A DNA stretch of 64,000 nt from an uncultured Clostridia bacterium (GCA_944384465.1 CALWTK010000001.1:91465-155464); one strand, 5' to 3'. Positions 26,134-35,205 are shown, numbered from the stretch's first letter. Made by a program: numbers and translations. The notes: generated by a model from the letters alone, not told the origin.

Positions 26134-26862
26134 ATGAATTTAGAAAAACTACACAAAATTGATGATAACAAGCTTTTATCACTAATGAAGCAGTATTTCA
26201 AAACGTTACATGACTATGGCTCTGTGTCAAAAGACGAGACTATCAATTTTTTATATTATTATAATGAATACATTTTGAGGCTAAATGGTATTGATCTATT
26301 CGATTTTAAATTAGTAATACACCATGACTACTCGTCTGAATGTAATGTCTCTGCTTTTATGTACCAAATTAAAGACGTCTTTCACGTCCATATTCAAAAA
26401 AGGCTCTTGCAAGAAATAATTGATAGGAAAAAAGGTTCTTTTATTGAATTGTTGGTAGATGCTGGACATGAATTCCAGCATATTGTTCAATATTTGTTAA
26501 ACTATAAAAGCATTTCAGACTATGAAGTTCAAAAATACGATATAGAAACTGTGTTGGAAAAGATCCCAAAAATTAAGACTCACAAAAAATTACGCCATTC
26601 GCTCAATCAGCACAATGACTCATTGAACTACCTTCACCCTATCGAAATAGATGCCGATCGAAAAAGTTATAAGTATTTATTTACCTTGCTAGACACAATA
26701 ATGAGTTGTGAACAAAATGAAGATTTTTTAAAAGATTTGTTATCATACAAAGAAATGACAAAAAGGGACAAAAAATATAGAGCGCTTGAGCTCTATAAAA
26801 TAAAATCAACTGATGACTACTCCCAAAGGTGTATCAAAAAATCTTTAGAGTACGAATTTTGA
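26134..26862 (+). CDS. Orphan HExxH putative zinc metallopeptidase
   Basis: A 242-residue soluble protein with no signal peptide. The segment AGHEFQHIVQYLL (about residues 110-122) has the HExxH zinc motif, and LHPIEIDADRKSY about 60 residues later offers a downstream Glu/Asp as third ligand, as in gluzincin-like families. The remainder is helical. I do not recognise a named family. It is a single gene convergent with the YigZ gene (stop codons adjacent) and divergent from argS. Substrate unknown; a cytosolic protease or an inactive relative are both possible. Confidence 0.72.
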   Translation: MNLEKLHKIDDNKLLSLMKQYFKTLHDYGSVSKDETINFLYYYNEYILRLNGIDLFDFKLVIHHDYSSECNVSAFMYQIKDVFHVHIQKRLLQEIIDRKKGSFIELLVDAGHEFQHIVQYLLNYKSISDYEVQKYDIETVLEKIPKIKTHKKLRHSLNQHNDSLNYLHPIEIDADRKSYKYLFTLLDTIMSCEQNEDFLKDLLSYKEMTKRDKKYRALELYKIKSTDDYSQRCIKKSLEYEF

Positions 26863-27210
26863 TCACTTTAACACTTCCGCGCATGCTTTGGTATATGCAC
26901 GAGTAAGTCCACCCGCACCTAATTTAATACCGCCAAAATATCTAACCACGACGACAAGTATATTGGTTAGATTTTTCTTTTTCAAAACATTTAATATAGG
27001 ATACCCCGCAGTCCCACTGGGCTCACCATCGTCGCTACACTTTTCATGCACAGAGTCTCTATTATAGATGTACGCATAACATATGTGTGTAGCTTTTTTA
27101 TGTTGTTTCTTTAAGGATGACAAAATAGTTTCCACATCGCTTAATGTAGACAAATCATATCGGTATGAAATGAATTTTGACTTATTTATAATCAATTCAT
27201 AACTATTCAT
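26863..27210 (-). CDS. YigZ/IMPACT-family N-terminal domain protein
   Basis: A 115-residue protein matching the UPF0029/IMPACT domain: KSKFISYRYDLS, HKKATHICYAY, CSDDGEPSGTAGYPIL and VRYFGGIKLGAGGLTRAY are all present. Typical bacterial YigZ is about 200 residues with a second (DUF1949) domain; that domain is absent here, so this is a single-domain form. Likely role linked to translation or the ribosome by homology to IMPACT; uncertain. Its promoter looks leaderless and lies between it and the DegV gene terminator. Confidence 0.9.
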   Translation of the reverse strand: MNSYELIINKSKFISYRYDLSTLSDVETILSSLKKQHKKATHICYAYIYNRDSVHEKCSDDGEPSGTAGYPILNVLKKKNLTNILVVVVRYFGGIKLGAGGLTRAYTKACAEVLK

Positions 27211-27245
27211 GAAATAATTGTAGCAAAAATATTTTATTTAGACAA
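27211..27245 (-). promoter_or_regulatory. Leaderless promoter of the YigZ-like gene
   Basis: Minus strand: TTGTCT (27245-27240), 17 bp, TACAAT (27222-27217), TATTTC, ATG. No SD sequence. Confidence 0.7.
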
Positions 27246-27254
27246 TAAAAACAT

Positions 27255-27279
27255 ATAAAAAAGCGGAACCTCCGCTTTA
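27255..27279 (-). terminator. Terminator overlapping the DegV stop
   Basis: AAAGCGGA / TCCGCTTT with a short loop and a T-run on the minus strand; the stop codon of the DegV gene is part of the stem base. Confidence 0.85.
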
Positions 27280-28188
27280 ATTTATCTCTTTAATACTCCC
27301 CATTCTATCCACACAGTAGCCTACTGCTAAAGCGCCCGGACCTGTGTGACAAACTATAAACAATGGCAATGGATCATTGGTAAAGAATGGAAGATCTGAA
27401 AACGCTTGTTTCACTTCTGCTTCAAAATCTTTCACTTCTTTTGCATTCAAATCAGCAAAGCTATGTGCCATGCCTATATAGACTTTCCCCTCTTTCATCT
27501 CTTCAGGGAATTTCTCTTCAATCTCTTTTCTTGTCGCATGAATCATCTTGGCTCTAGCCTGTTTCATGGACATAACTTTGGCATATGCGTCCAACTTTCC
27601 ACCATGAATTTGTAGAATTGGTTTGATGTTTAAAAGTGTACCAATCGCAGCGGCAGCAGGAGTGACTCTACCACCCTTTTTCAAATATCTCAATGTGTCC
27701 ACAGCAATATACACGCCACATTCACTTCTCGTCTTTTCAAGATATTCTTTGATCTCCTTGCCTGTCTTGCCATGGTCTATCATATATCTTGCTTCAAATA
27801 TGGCCATCTTGTTCATATATGCCACGCGCTGATTGTTTACCACAAACACTTTGCCTTCAAATTCGTCAAGGTGGCTAGCATTTATAGCTGTGTTACATGC
27901 TTCGCTCAGTCCTGATGAAAGAATTATGTAAACAATTTCATCATATTCTTTCAAGATATTTCTCCACTCGTCTTTTATGTTTTCAATACTAGGTTGAGAT
28001 GTGCTGACATCTGTCTTTTTGTCCTGAAGATATTTGTAGAACTCTTCATATGACATGTTCTCACCTTCATAATACTCTTCTCCATTGACAATGAAAGAGA
28101 TGGGAAGCATTTTTGTGATCTTAATCTTCTCCATTTCTTCTTTAGTTAGACTTCCAGAATTATCAATAACCAAAGCTATTTTCTTCAT
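27277..28188 (-). CDS. DegV-family fatty-acid-binding protein, copy 1
   Basis: A 303-residue DegV/FakB-type protein. It starts IALVIDNSGSL, contains STSQPSIENIKDEW, the ILSSGLSEACNTA ligand loop, YLKKGGRVTPAAAAIGTLLNIKPIL, and CHTGPGALAVGYC near the end, all family hallmarks. FakB proteins hold a fatty acid for the FakA kinase; no fakA is in the window. SD AAGGAG precedes ATG. A second DegV gene is at 30204-31049, on the other strand. Confidence 0.92.
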   Translation of the reverse strand: MKKIALVIDNSGSLTKEEMEKIKITKMLPISFIVNGEEYYEGENMSYEEFYKYLQDKKTDVSTSQPSIENIKDEWRNILKEYDEIVYIILSSGLSEACNTAINASHLDEFEGKVFVVNNQRVAYMNKMAIFEARYMIDHGKTGKEIKEYLEKTRSECGVYIAVDTLRYLKKGGRVTPAAAAIGTLLNIKPILQIHGGKLDAYAKVMSMKQARAKMIHATRKEIEEKFPEEMKEGKVYIGMAHSFADLNAKEVKDFEAEVKQAFSDLPFFTNDPLPLFIVCHTGPGALAVGYCVDRMGSIKEIN

Positions 28189-28323
28189 AAAAACTCCTTG
28201 AATTAAAAATTAATAATAAACATTTGTTTATATTTGTATTATATTATAAATAATTTTTTATTTCAAACATTTTATTAAAATAAGGATTAATTTAGCGAAT
28301 TTAGAAAAAATACTAGACAACAT

Positions 28324-28358
28324 TTGACATTTTTGTTTACTTTTAATATTATCATGCT
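28324..28358 (+). promoter_or_regulatory. Leaderless promoter of the TetR/rRNA methyltransferase/DegV unit
   Basis: TTGACA (28324-28329), 17 bp, TATTAT (28347-28352), CATGCT, ATG at 28359. Near-perfect sigma-A promoter with a 6-nt gap to ATG and no SD. Confidence 0.8.
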
Positions 28359-28943
28359 ATGAAAAAAGCGGAATATAAAAATTCAATACAAAGCAGAAAA
28401 AAGATCACTTCCACCTATTTGACCCTGTTAATTGAAATGGGAGACGAATTTACAGTGACCGACTTAGTGAAACGTGCCGGCATAAATAGGGGGACATTCT
28501 ATTTGCATTTCAAAAATCTTCAAGACGTGTCTATTTATATCGAAAATGAATTGGCAGAGAACTTTCAAGAGATAGAAATAGATTTTCGTCAGTACGACAT
28601 TGACAAATCTCCCGAAGTCATATTAGATAAACTAAACGACATTTTGAATAGAGACTTGAAATATTACAAGTTGTTTTTGACTGCCAGCGACAATAATCAA
28701 TTGCTAGAAAAAATAAAGAAATCAATTCTAAAGTTGATATCCAACAACTTCAAGGTCATGAAATATGTCACGAACTATGAGAATTTTAAAATTGCCGTGC
28801 AATATATCGTAGGTGGAGTTGTGAATACGTATGCGGATTGGTTCAAAGGCAACATTGACTGCGAACTAAAAGATATGTCGACATTTTTAGCAAATCTGAT
28901 CCGTTCTGGGTTAAAAGGAATTATATCATACAATGCATACTAA
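28359..28943 (+). CDS. TetR-family transcriptional regulator
   Basis: A 194-residue regulator. The N-terminal HTH is seen as TVTDLVKRAGINRGTFYLHFKNLQDV (split here by residue pattern VTDLVKRAGINRG and TFYLHFKN). The C-terminal helical domain resembles the Firmicutes DhaS-like type. It is first in a three-gene unit with an rRNA methyltransferase (11-bp overlap) and a DegV protein, so it may regulate this unit or the divergent DegV gene at 27277-28188. Ligand unknown; a fatty acid is a reasonable guess from the DegV neighbours. Confidence 0.88.
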   Translation: MKKAEYKNSIQSRKKITSTYLTLLIEMGDEFTVTDLVKRAGINRGTFYLHFKNLQDVSIYIENELAENFQEIEIDFRQYDIDKSPEVILDKLNDILNRDLKYYKLFLTASDNNQLLEKIKKSILKLISNNFKVMKYVTNYENFKIAVQYIVGGVVNTYADWFKGNIDCELKDMSTFLANLIRSGLKGIISYNAY

Positions 28944-30201
28944 AATATTTGATTATGGAATGAATGGTGAAGGAATAGGAAAAGTCGATGGCAAGACTTA
29001 TTTCATTCCAAATGCTTTAATTGGCGAAGATGTGGAGTTTGAAGTGGATCAGGACAGACAAAATTATGCTTTCGCGACTTTGACTAATATAAACAGTTTT
29101 TCTAAAGAAAGAGTCACTCCTCCATGCCCATATTTTTATGAATGTGGTGGTTGCAATCTGCAACACATGAAATATTCTCATCAATTATATTTCAAATCAC
29201 TTTTAGTAAAAAAGACGCTCAAAAAAATTGCGGACATTGACCTAGATGTTCTCCCCACTCAACCTTCCCGTCAATTTAAATATAGGAACAAATCAAGTTT
29301 TAATGTCGACAACAAAAATCTAGGCTTTTATATAAAGGGCTCTAACGACATCGTGAGCATTGAATATTGTATGTTGATGAACGATGATATCAACAAAGTT
29401 TTCTCTATTTTCAAAGATTATTTACATTCTCTAGATGAGGACAAAAGCTGTTTGATCAAACATCTCGTAGTGCGTGCGATTGCGCATCAGATTTTGGTGG
29501 GATTGATCATAAAAAGTGATTTTGATTGCTCCGCGTTTTATACTCTTCTAGAAAACAATTTTTCTAAAATAGGATTATACAAAATCATCAACAACAGGCG
29601 AGATTCAGTCGTACTGAGCGGAAAGACAATTCATGTATCTGGCATAAAAGAGATAGTTATCAACAATTTCAATTTGACATATTCTGTCGATTTGTTGGGA
29701 TTTCATCAAACGAATATTGAAATTCAAGACATCATTTATCAAAAAGTGCTAGACTTGATAAAGCCAAACAGCGTTGTCGTCAATGGCTTTAGTGGCGAGG
29801 GCTTGTTGTCAGGCATTTTGGCAAGCAAAGCAAAACATGTGTATGGCATAGAGATCTCTTCAGCTTCACATAAATCAGCTGAAAAGCTAAAGAGAGATAA
29901 CAACATAGACAATCTAACAAATATATTGGGTGATTTTTTTGTCAAGATTGATCCCCTGCTTACAAGTGTCGACACCCTTATTCTTGACCCGTCAAAAAAA
30001 GGTTGCGGAAAGGAAATCATGAATAAAATTATTGGCGTCAAAAATATAGTATATATCTCATGCAACCCAATTGCTTTAGCAAAAGATTTGCGTTATCTCA
30101 CAAAATATTATATAATTGACTATATCGAACCCTATGATATGTTTCCTAACACGAACAGTGTGGAGACTTTAGTACATTTAAAATTAAAAAAGGAGAAATA
30201 A
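28933..30201 (+). CDS. TrmA/RumA-family 23S rRNA (uracil-5-)-methyltransferase
   Basis: A 422-residue RNA methyltransferase. It has an N-terminal TRAM domain, a [4Fe-4S] cluster site CPYFYECGGCNLQH plus the later EYCML Cys, FHQTN, the SAM region NGFSGEGLLSG (a variant of the usual D-x-Y-C-G-x-G), LDPSKKGCG and catalytic ISCNP. This group makes m5U in 23S rRNA (RlmC/RlmD) or tRNA; the exact target is not decidable. Translation is coupled to the TetR gene by overlap. Confidence 0.92.
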   Translation: MHTKIFDYGMNGEGIGKVDGKTYFIPNALIGEDVEFEVDQDRQNYAFATLTNINSFSKERVTPPCPYFYECGGCNLQHMKYSHQLYFKSLLVKKTLKKIADIDLDVLPTQPSRQFKYRNKSSFNVDNKNLGFYIKGSNDIVSIEYCMLMNDDINKVFSIFKDYLHSLDEDKSCLIKHLVVRAIAHQILVGLIIKSDFDCSAFYTLLENNFSKIGLYKIINNRRDSVVLSGKTIHVSGIKEIVINNFNLTYSVDLLGFHQTNIEIQDIIYQKVLDLIKPNSVVVNGFSGEGLLSGILASKAKHVYGIEISSASHKSAEKLKRDNNIDNLTNILGDFFVKIDPLLTSVDTLILDPSKKGCGKEIMNKIIGVKNIVYISCNPIALAKDLRYLTKYYIIDYIEPYDMFPNTNSVETLVHLKLKKEK

Positions 30202-30203
30202 CA

Positions 30204-31049
30204 ATGATATTAAGTACAGACTCGACAGCGAATCTACCGAAAGAATACTACGGCGAAATGAATATAAAAATGATCCCCATGCAGATCAATCTAAATGACA
30301 AAACTTATGACGATTTGAGCACAGATCTACCTATTGAAGAATATTATCAATATATGCGCGAGGGGGCTACTCCCACCACGGCACAGATCAATGAATACAA
30401 AGCACGAGAATATTTTGAAGAATTATTAAAGTCTGGTGAAGACATTTTGCATATCGGCTTTTCTTCCGCCCTTAGCGGTAGCACCGCTACGATGAAACGC
30501 ATCGCGGATGAATTGAACGAAACTCACAAAAATAAGATTATTGTCATAGACTCACTAAACGCTGCGTCTGGCGAAGGCATGCTAGTCATGAAAGCATTTG
30601 ACCTGATGCGTGAAGGCAAGACAATAGACGAAATCGCCGACGAGGTCACAAAACTAATCCCATATTCATGCAGTTATTTCACTGTAGAACAGTTGAAATA
30701 TCTAGTGCGCGGTGGTAGAGTCAGCAAAGTGTCCGGCATGTTAGGAACTCTTCTAAACATCAAACCTATTTTACGTGTAGACGATCAAGGGCGTCTTGTG
30801 GCATACAAGAAAGTCATCTCTAGACGAAAAGCGATCAGTGAACTTGCAAACATTTGCGCTGAAAAGATAGCGGACACGAAATATGTTTTCATAGATCATG
30901 CCGTCTGCCAAGATGACGCCAACAAATTGGCAACCATGCTCAATGAAAAATTGGGTGTTGAACCAATCATCACAGATTTGACCCAAGTGATAGGATGTCA
31001 TACCGGTCCGGGCCTGCTCGCAGTCTTCTTTATAGGGAAAGAAAATTAG
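30204..31049 (+). CDS. DegV-family fatty-acid-binding protein, copy 2
   Basis: A 281-residue DegV/FakB protein: STDSTANLPKEYY at the start, GFSSALSGSTAT ligand loop, YLVRGGRVSKVSGMLGTLLN and IGCHTGPGLLAVFFIG at the end. It follows the rRNA methyltransferase by 2 bp with SD AAAGGAG. Low similarity to the copy at 27277-28188 suggests different lipid preference rather than recent duplication. Confidence 0.92.
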   Translation: MILSTDSTANLPKEYYGEMNIKMIPMQINLNDKTYDDLSTDLPIEEYYQYMREGATPTTAQINEYKAREYFEELLKSGEDILHIGFSSALSGSTATMKRIADELNETHKNKIIVIDSLNAASGEGMLVMKAFDLMREGKTIDEIADEVTKLIPYSCSYFTVEQLKYLVRGGRVSKVSGMLGTLLNIKPILRVDDQGRLVAYKKVISRRKAISELANICAEKIADTKYVFIDHAVCQDDANKLATMLNEKLGVEPIITDLTQVIGCHTGPGLLAVFFIGKEN

Positions 31050-31082
31050 ATCACTAAACTAGGCATAAGATTATTAAAAACT

Positions 31083-31115
31083 AAAAAAGGATAATATCAT
31101 TCATTATCCTTTTTT
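31083..31115. terminator. Bidirectional terminator
   Basis: AAAAAAGGATAAT / ATTATCCTTTTTT with a 7-nt loop between two convergent genes. Confidence 0.9.
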
Positions 31116-31140
31116 GTTTCGCTCTTTCTAAAAGCTTCAC

Positions 31141-31638
31141 CTATTTGATTTCTTCAAAGGTAAATGTCATCTCACAATAAGGGCAATACCATTTGTCATC
31201 TCTTATCTCTAATTTGCCACCGCAATTGTTACATTTTTTGATATGCAAAGCAGGTGTCTGTTTTTGCTTGTTGTTCGCCGTGATCTTTTCGCCATCATAG
31301 ATATATCCTGTGAGATATTTCTTGTTGATAGCCTTGTATATCTCTTGTTTTACTTCTTTCTCTTTCATGGATAGTTGACTCGCAATCTCTGAATTGATGT
31401 ACAAATTTTCTTCTTCAATTGCTTCTATAACACGTCTAGTCCTTCTCTTCCCCGCATAACTTATCCACAACAACGGCGAGCCATAAAAGCCGACCACGAC
31501 AAAAATTATCCCTAAGGTCATCAAAATCCAATTGTCCCCCGCGAACACCGCAATCAATGGTATTCCCACCACAAAAAGCACACTGACTATCAGTGATATC
31601 GCAAATATTATATTTATATCTTTAGATATTTTTTTCAT
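31141..31638 (-). CDS. Membrane protein with winged-helix-like and zinc-ribbon segments
   Basis: A 165-residue protein with two membrane helices (about residues 11-31 and 37-58), then a basic cytosolic part. Residues about 68-115 read like a small winged helix (INSEIASQLSMKEKEVKQEI), and the C-terminus is a zinc ribbon, CNNCGGKLEIRDDKWYCPYC. Family not recognised. It follows the Crp/Fnr gene's terminal region but has its own TATAAT 7 nt before ATG, so it may also be leaderless. Confidence 0.72.
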   Translation of the reverse strand: MKKISKDINIIFAISLIVSVLFVVGIPLIAVFAGDNWILMTLGIIFVVVGFYGSPLLWISYAGKRRTRRVIEAIEEENLYINSEIASQLSMKEKEVKQEIYKAINKKYLTGYIYDGEKITANNKQKQTPALHIKKCNNCGGKLEIRDDKWYCPYCEMTFTFEEIK

Positions 31639-31685
31639 ATAATATATTATACTATAAAATTCAAAATAGTAAAAGCAAATTTAAT

Positions 31686-32360
31686 CTATTCATATTTTTT
31701 GTGTTTAATAAGATGGTATTGCTTTTTGTCATAATCAATTAAACCTTCTTTTTTCATTTTGCTCAGTTCATTCGACATAGCACTTCTGTCAACAGACAAA
31801 TAACTCGCCAGTTCAGTGACATTAAACGGTATTTCAAAATAACTGGACTTTTGTTTTTCACTCATTGATGTAAAATAGGATAAGAGTTTGTCTCTCGTAG
31901 TCTTTTTTGACATGTGTGAAAGTTTGTCAAGCAATTTTATGTTGCTTTCTGCCACCATTTGCATCAAATTTTTGACCACCAAATCGTGTCGCTTGCATCT
32001 ATTTTCGCAAGGCGTAATCAATCGATGCTTGTTCATGAAAAGCACTAGCGTCTTTTCGGTCGCTATCAAACTGTCCTTATAAAATTCGTCCCCCGCGTAT
32101 GCGGACTCAACCCCATAGACATCACCTTTCTTCAGTTGCATCAAAATAGAAATGTTGCCCAAACTATCTATATTTTCTACATTTGCCGCCCCTTTGAGTA
32201 TCAAAACGACATCATGCATTGGATCTCCCTGTGATATAATGTTTTGATTTTTGTCAAATGTTTTGAACCTAGTTTTGAAACAAAACATCATCGCCTGGCA
32301 CTCAAATTCAGACGCAGAACGAAATATTTTGGTTGCTTTTAATTCATTAAAATGTTCCAT
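31686..32360 (-). CDS. Crp/Fnr-family transcriptional regulator
   Basis: A 224-residue regulator: N-terminal cyclic-nucleotide-binding fold (ISQGDPMHDVVLILKGAANV), dimerisation helix, and C-terminal HTH with NVTELASYLSVDRSAMSNELSKM split over two helices. The PCENRCKRH motif before the dimer helix is common in clostridial members. Cys residues are present but do not match the FNR cluster layout. The ATG at 32360 is preferred to the TTG at 32390, which lies inside the palindrome. Divergent from nrdDG, which it probably activates. Confidence 0.9.
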   Translation of the reverse strand: MEHFNELKATKIFRSASEFECQAMMFCFKTRFKTFDKNQNIISQGDPMHDVVLILKGAANVENIDSLGNISILMQLKKGDVYGVESAYAGDEFYKDSLIATEKTLVLFMNKHRLITPCENRCKRHDLVVKNLMQMVAESNIKLLDKLSHMSKKTTRDKLLSYFTSMSEKQKSSYFEIPFNVTELASYLSVDRSAMSNELSKMKKEGLIDYDKKQYHLIKHKKYE

Positions 32361-32372
32361 GTTTTTTTGATT

Positions 32373-32390
32373 TTGTTGTAAAAACAACAA
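32373..32390. promoter_or_regulatory. Perfect Crp/Fnr-type palindrome between the regulator and nrdD
   Basis: TTGTTGT-AAAA-ACAACAA has 7-bp perfect arms and the 4-bp spacer expected for Crp/Fnr sites. Its centre (32381.5) is at -41.5 from the nrdD start point predicted by the TATAAT at 32411-32416, the class II activator position, and at about +16 of the regulator's own predicted start point. Confidence 0.7.
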
Positions 32391-32403
32391 TATTGACTAT
32401 TTC

Positions 32404-32416
32404 ATTATAGTATAAT
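32404..32416. promoter_or_regulatory. Back-to-back -10 boxes for the regulator and nrdD
   Basis: TATAAT on the plus strand at 32411-32416 (nrdD) and TATAAT on the minus strand at 32409-32404 (regulator) lie one base apart. The plus promoter lacks a good -35 at 17 bp, as expected where an activator replaces it. Confidence 0.6.
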
Positions 32417-32473
32417 AGGAGTGTAAAGTCAAATATCTAGAACTATTTGATGATAAACTTGAGGGAGGAATTT

Positions 32474-34639
32474 ATGAAAGTTATCAAAAGAAATGGTCAA
32501 GAAGTGATCTTCAATCCTGAAAAAATCAAGATTGCTGTCAGCAAAGCCAACAATTCTGTCGACGAATTATCAAAGCGCTTGAAAGATGACCAAATTGACA
32601 AAATTGTCTCTAGCGTAACTAGCGAATGTGAAAACATGGGACGTGCTGTAGGCGTTGAGGAAATTCAAGACATGGTAGAATTGAGCATCATGAGCGAAGG
32701 AGCATATCAAGTCGCAAAAAATTATATTACATATAGATATGATAGACAACTCGCCAGACAAGCTAACACCACAGACGAAAAGGTGTTCGCTCTGATTGAC
32801 TGCAAGAACGAAGAAGTAAAGCAAGAAAACAGCAACAAAAATCCTACCGTCAACAGCGTCCAGCGTGATTATATGGCTGGTGAGATGAGCAAAGACTTGA
32901 CAAAAAGGTTTTTACTGCCCGCTCATATTTGGAAAGCGCATGAAGAAGGCTTAATCCACTTCCACGACGCCGACTATTTCGCACAAAGGATGCACAACTG
33001 CGATCTAGTGAATTTAGAGGACATGTTACAAAATGGGACCGTCATTTCAAATACCATGATAGAGCGCCCACATTCATTCTCAACGGCATGCAATATTGCC
33101 ACTCAAATAGTGGCGCAGGTCGCATCTAGTCAATATGGCGGTCAAAGTATCAGTCTAGCCCACCTAGCACCTTTCGTAGAAGTTAGTCGTCAAAAAATTA
33201 GGAAAGAAGTTGAGGAAGAATTGAAAGAAGCCTGCGGACATGTCGATGAAGAACTTTTGCACAAAATCACCGAAGAGCGTGTCAGAAAAGAGATCAATCG
33301 CGGTGTTCAGACAATTCAATATCAAGTGATCACTTTGATGACCACAAATGGACAAGCACCATTCGTGACAGAATTTTTGTATCTTGGCGAAGCAAAAAAT
33401 GAGCGTGAGCGCGAAGATTTAGCTTTAATAATTGAAGAGACTCTTCAACAAAGATACGAAGGAGTCAAAAATGAAAAAGGTGTTCCTATCACCCCAGCCT
33501 TCCCAAAAATCATCTATGTTCTAGAAGAAAGCAATATACATCCAGATAGCAAATACTACTATCTTACTGAATTGGCAGCGAAATGTACGGCAAAGCGTTT
33601 GGTCCCAGACTATATCAGCGAGAAGAAGATGAAAGAATTGAAAGAAGGCAACTGCTTCCCAGTCATGGGTTGTAGAAGCGCCTTGGCTCCATGGAAAGAT
33701 GAAAATGGCAACTACAAATTCTATGGTAGATTCAATCAAGGAGTCGTTACAATCAATTTGCCAGATGTCGCATTATCTAGTGGCGGCGATTACAATAAAT
33801 TTTGGAAGATATTCGATGAAAGATTAGAGCTGTGCTTTGAAGCTTTGATGTGCAGACACAACAGATTGAAAGGCACAGTCTCTGATGTCGCTCCAATCTT
33901 GTGGCAACATGGCGCAATCGCGAGACTAAAACCGGGAGAGACGATAGACAAACTTTTGTATTGTGGCTATTCTAGCATCTCTCTAGGATATGCTGGCTTG
34001 TACGAATGCGTAAAATACATGACAGGAAAATCTCACACCGACCCAGAAGCCGCTCCTTTTGCCCTTGAAATCATGAAACATATGAACGATATGGTCAACA
34101 AATGGAAAAAAGAGACCAATATTGGCTTCGCCATCTACGGAACACCACTAGAAAGCACTACATATAAATTTGCAAAATGTTTGCAAAGAAGGTTCGGTAT
34201 AATCCCTGGCGTGACTGACAAAAATTATATTACCAACAGTTACCACGTACATGTCACTGAACCTATCAATGCATTTGATAAACTTAAATTTGAAAGTGAA
34301 TTCCAAGCATTGTCAGGCGGTGGAGCGATCAGTTATGTTGAAGTTCCAAATATGCAAGATAATATTGAAGCTGTATTGCAGGTTATTAAATATATTTATG
34401 ACAATATAATGTATGCAGAACTGAATACAAAATCCGACTACTGCCAAGTATGCGGTTATGACGGTGAAATCATGATTGAAGAAGACGATGACTGCAAATT
34501 GATATGGGTTTGCCCACACTGCGGGAACAAAGATCAAACTAAGATGAATGTAGCGAGAAGGACTTGTGGCTATATTGGTAGTCAATTCTGGAACCAAGGT
34601 AGAACGCAGGAAATTAGAGATAGAGTATTGCACTTATAA
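32474..34639 (+). CDS. nrdD: Anaerobic (class III) ribonucleoside-triphosphate reductase
   Basis: A 721-residue glycyl-radical enzyme making dNTPs without oxygen. It begins with an ATP-cone (MKVIKRNGQEVIF), has the catalytic domain with VMGCRSALAPWK and FNQGVVTINLPDVAL, a zinc site CQVCGYDGE...CPHCG, and the C-terminal radical loop RTCGYIGSQFW. The ATG at 32474 is chosen over 32447 because GGGAGG lies 5 nt before it and the ATP-cone starts there. nrdG follows after 8 bp. Confidence 0.96.
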   Translation: MKVIKRNGQEVIFNPEKIKIAVSKANNSVDELSKRLKDDQIDKIVSSVTSECENMGRAVGVEEIQDMVELSIMSEGAYQVAKNYITYRYDRQLARQANTTDEKVFALIDCKNEEVKQENSNKNPTVNSVQRDYMAGEMSKDLTKRFLLPAHIWKAHEEGLIHFHDADYFAQRMHNCDLVNLEDMLQNGTVISNTMIERPHSFSTACNIATQIVAQVASSQYGGQSISLAHLAPFVEVSRQKIRKEVEEELKEACGHVDEELLHKITEERVRKEINRGVQTIQYQVITLMTTNGQAPFVTEFLYLGEAKNEREREDLALIIEETLQQRYEGVKNEKGVPITPAFPKIIYVLEESNIHPDSKYYYLTELAAKCTAKRLVPDYISEKKMKELKEGNCFPVMGCRSALAPWKDENGNYKFYGRFNQGVVTINLPDVALSSGGDYNKFWKIFDERLELCFEALMCRHNRLKGTVSDVAPILWQHGAIARLKPGETIDKLLYCGYSSISLGYAGLYECVKYMTGKSHTDPEAAPFALEIMKHMNDMVNKWKKETNIGFAIYGTPLESTTYKFAKCLQRRFGIIPGVTDKNYITNSYHVHVTEPINAFDKLKFESEFQALSGGGAISYVEVPNMQDNIEAVLQVIKYIYDNIMYAELNTKSDYCQVCGYDGEIMIEEDDDCKLIWVCPHCGNKDQTKMNVARRTCGYIGSQFWNQGRTQEIRDRVLHL

Positions 34640-34647
34640 AGGATCAT

Positions 34648-35205
34648 ATGAATTACGGAAATATTAAATACAATGATATAGCTAATGGCGAGGGGGTGAG
34701 AGTATCCCTCTTCGTCAGTGGCTGTACTCATCATTGCAAAAATTGTTTCAACCAAGAGACATGGGATTTTAATTACGGAAAACCATTTACCAAAGAAGTT
34801 GAAGATGAAATCATCTCCAATCTCGCCCCCGAACATATAAATGGCTTAACTTTGCTGGGTGGAGAGCCAATGGAGCCAGCCAATCAAAAGGCGCTCCTGC
34901 CTTTTGTCAAACGTGTAAAAGAGATCTATCCGAACAAAACCATATGGTGCTATTCAGGCTACCTGTTTGACAGAGAATTGCTCTCTCCTAGTAGAGCACA
35001 CTGCCCATGGACAAAAGAATTGCTATCCTACATTGACATTTTGGTCGATGGCGAATTCAAAGAAGAATTAAAAGATATAACCTTAAGGTTCAAAGGGTCC
35101 AGCAACCAACGCGTGATTGACGTCAAGAAAAGTTTAGCTGAAAATAAAATTGTCTTAAGTCCTTATAATGAAAAGAAAAGTATAGATTTCCACAAAAAAT
35201 ATTAA
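34648..35205 (+). CDS. nrdG: Anaerobic RNR activating enzyme (radical SAM)
   Basis: A 185-residue radical-SAM activase that installs the glycyl radical on NrdD. The cluster motif CTHHCKNC is preceded by ANGEGVRVSLFVSG, and LLGGEPM is the SAM-binding GGE motif. Length is usual. SD AAAGGA. The terminator stem begins inside its last codons. Confidence 0.95.
   Translation: MNYGNIKYNDIANGEGVRVSLFVSGCTHHCKNCFNQETWDFNYGKPFTKEVEDEIISNLAPEHINGLTLLGGEPMEPANQKALLPFVKRVKEIYPNKTIWCYSGYLFDRELLSPSRAHCPWTKELLSYIDILVDGEFKEELKDITLRFKGSSNQRVIDVKKSLAENKIVLSPYNEKKSIDFHKKY

Noticed and set aside
32447..32473. Upstream ATG for nrdD
   Set aside because: The ATG at 32474 has the strong GGGAGG site and begins the ATP-cone exactly.
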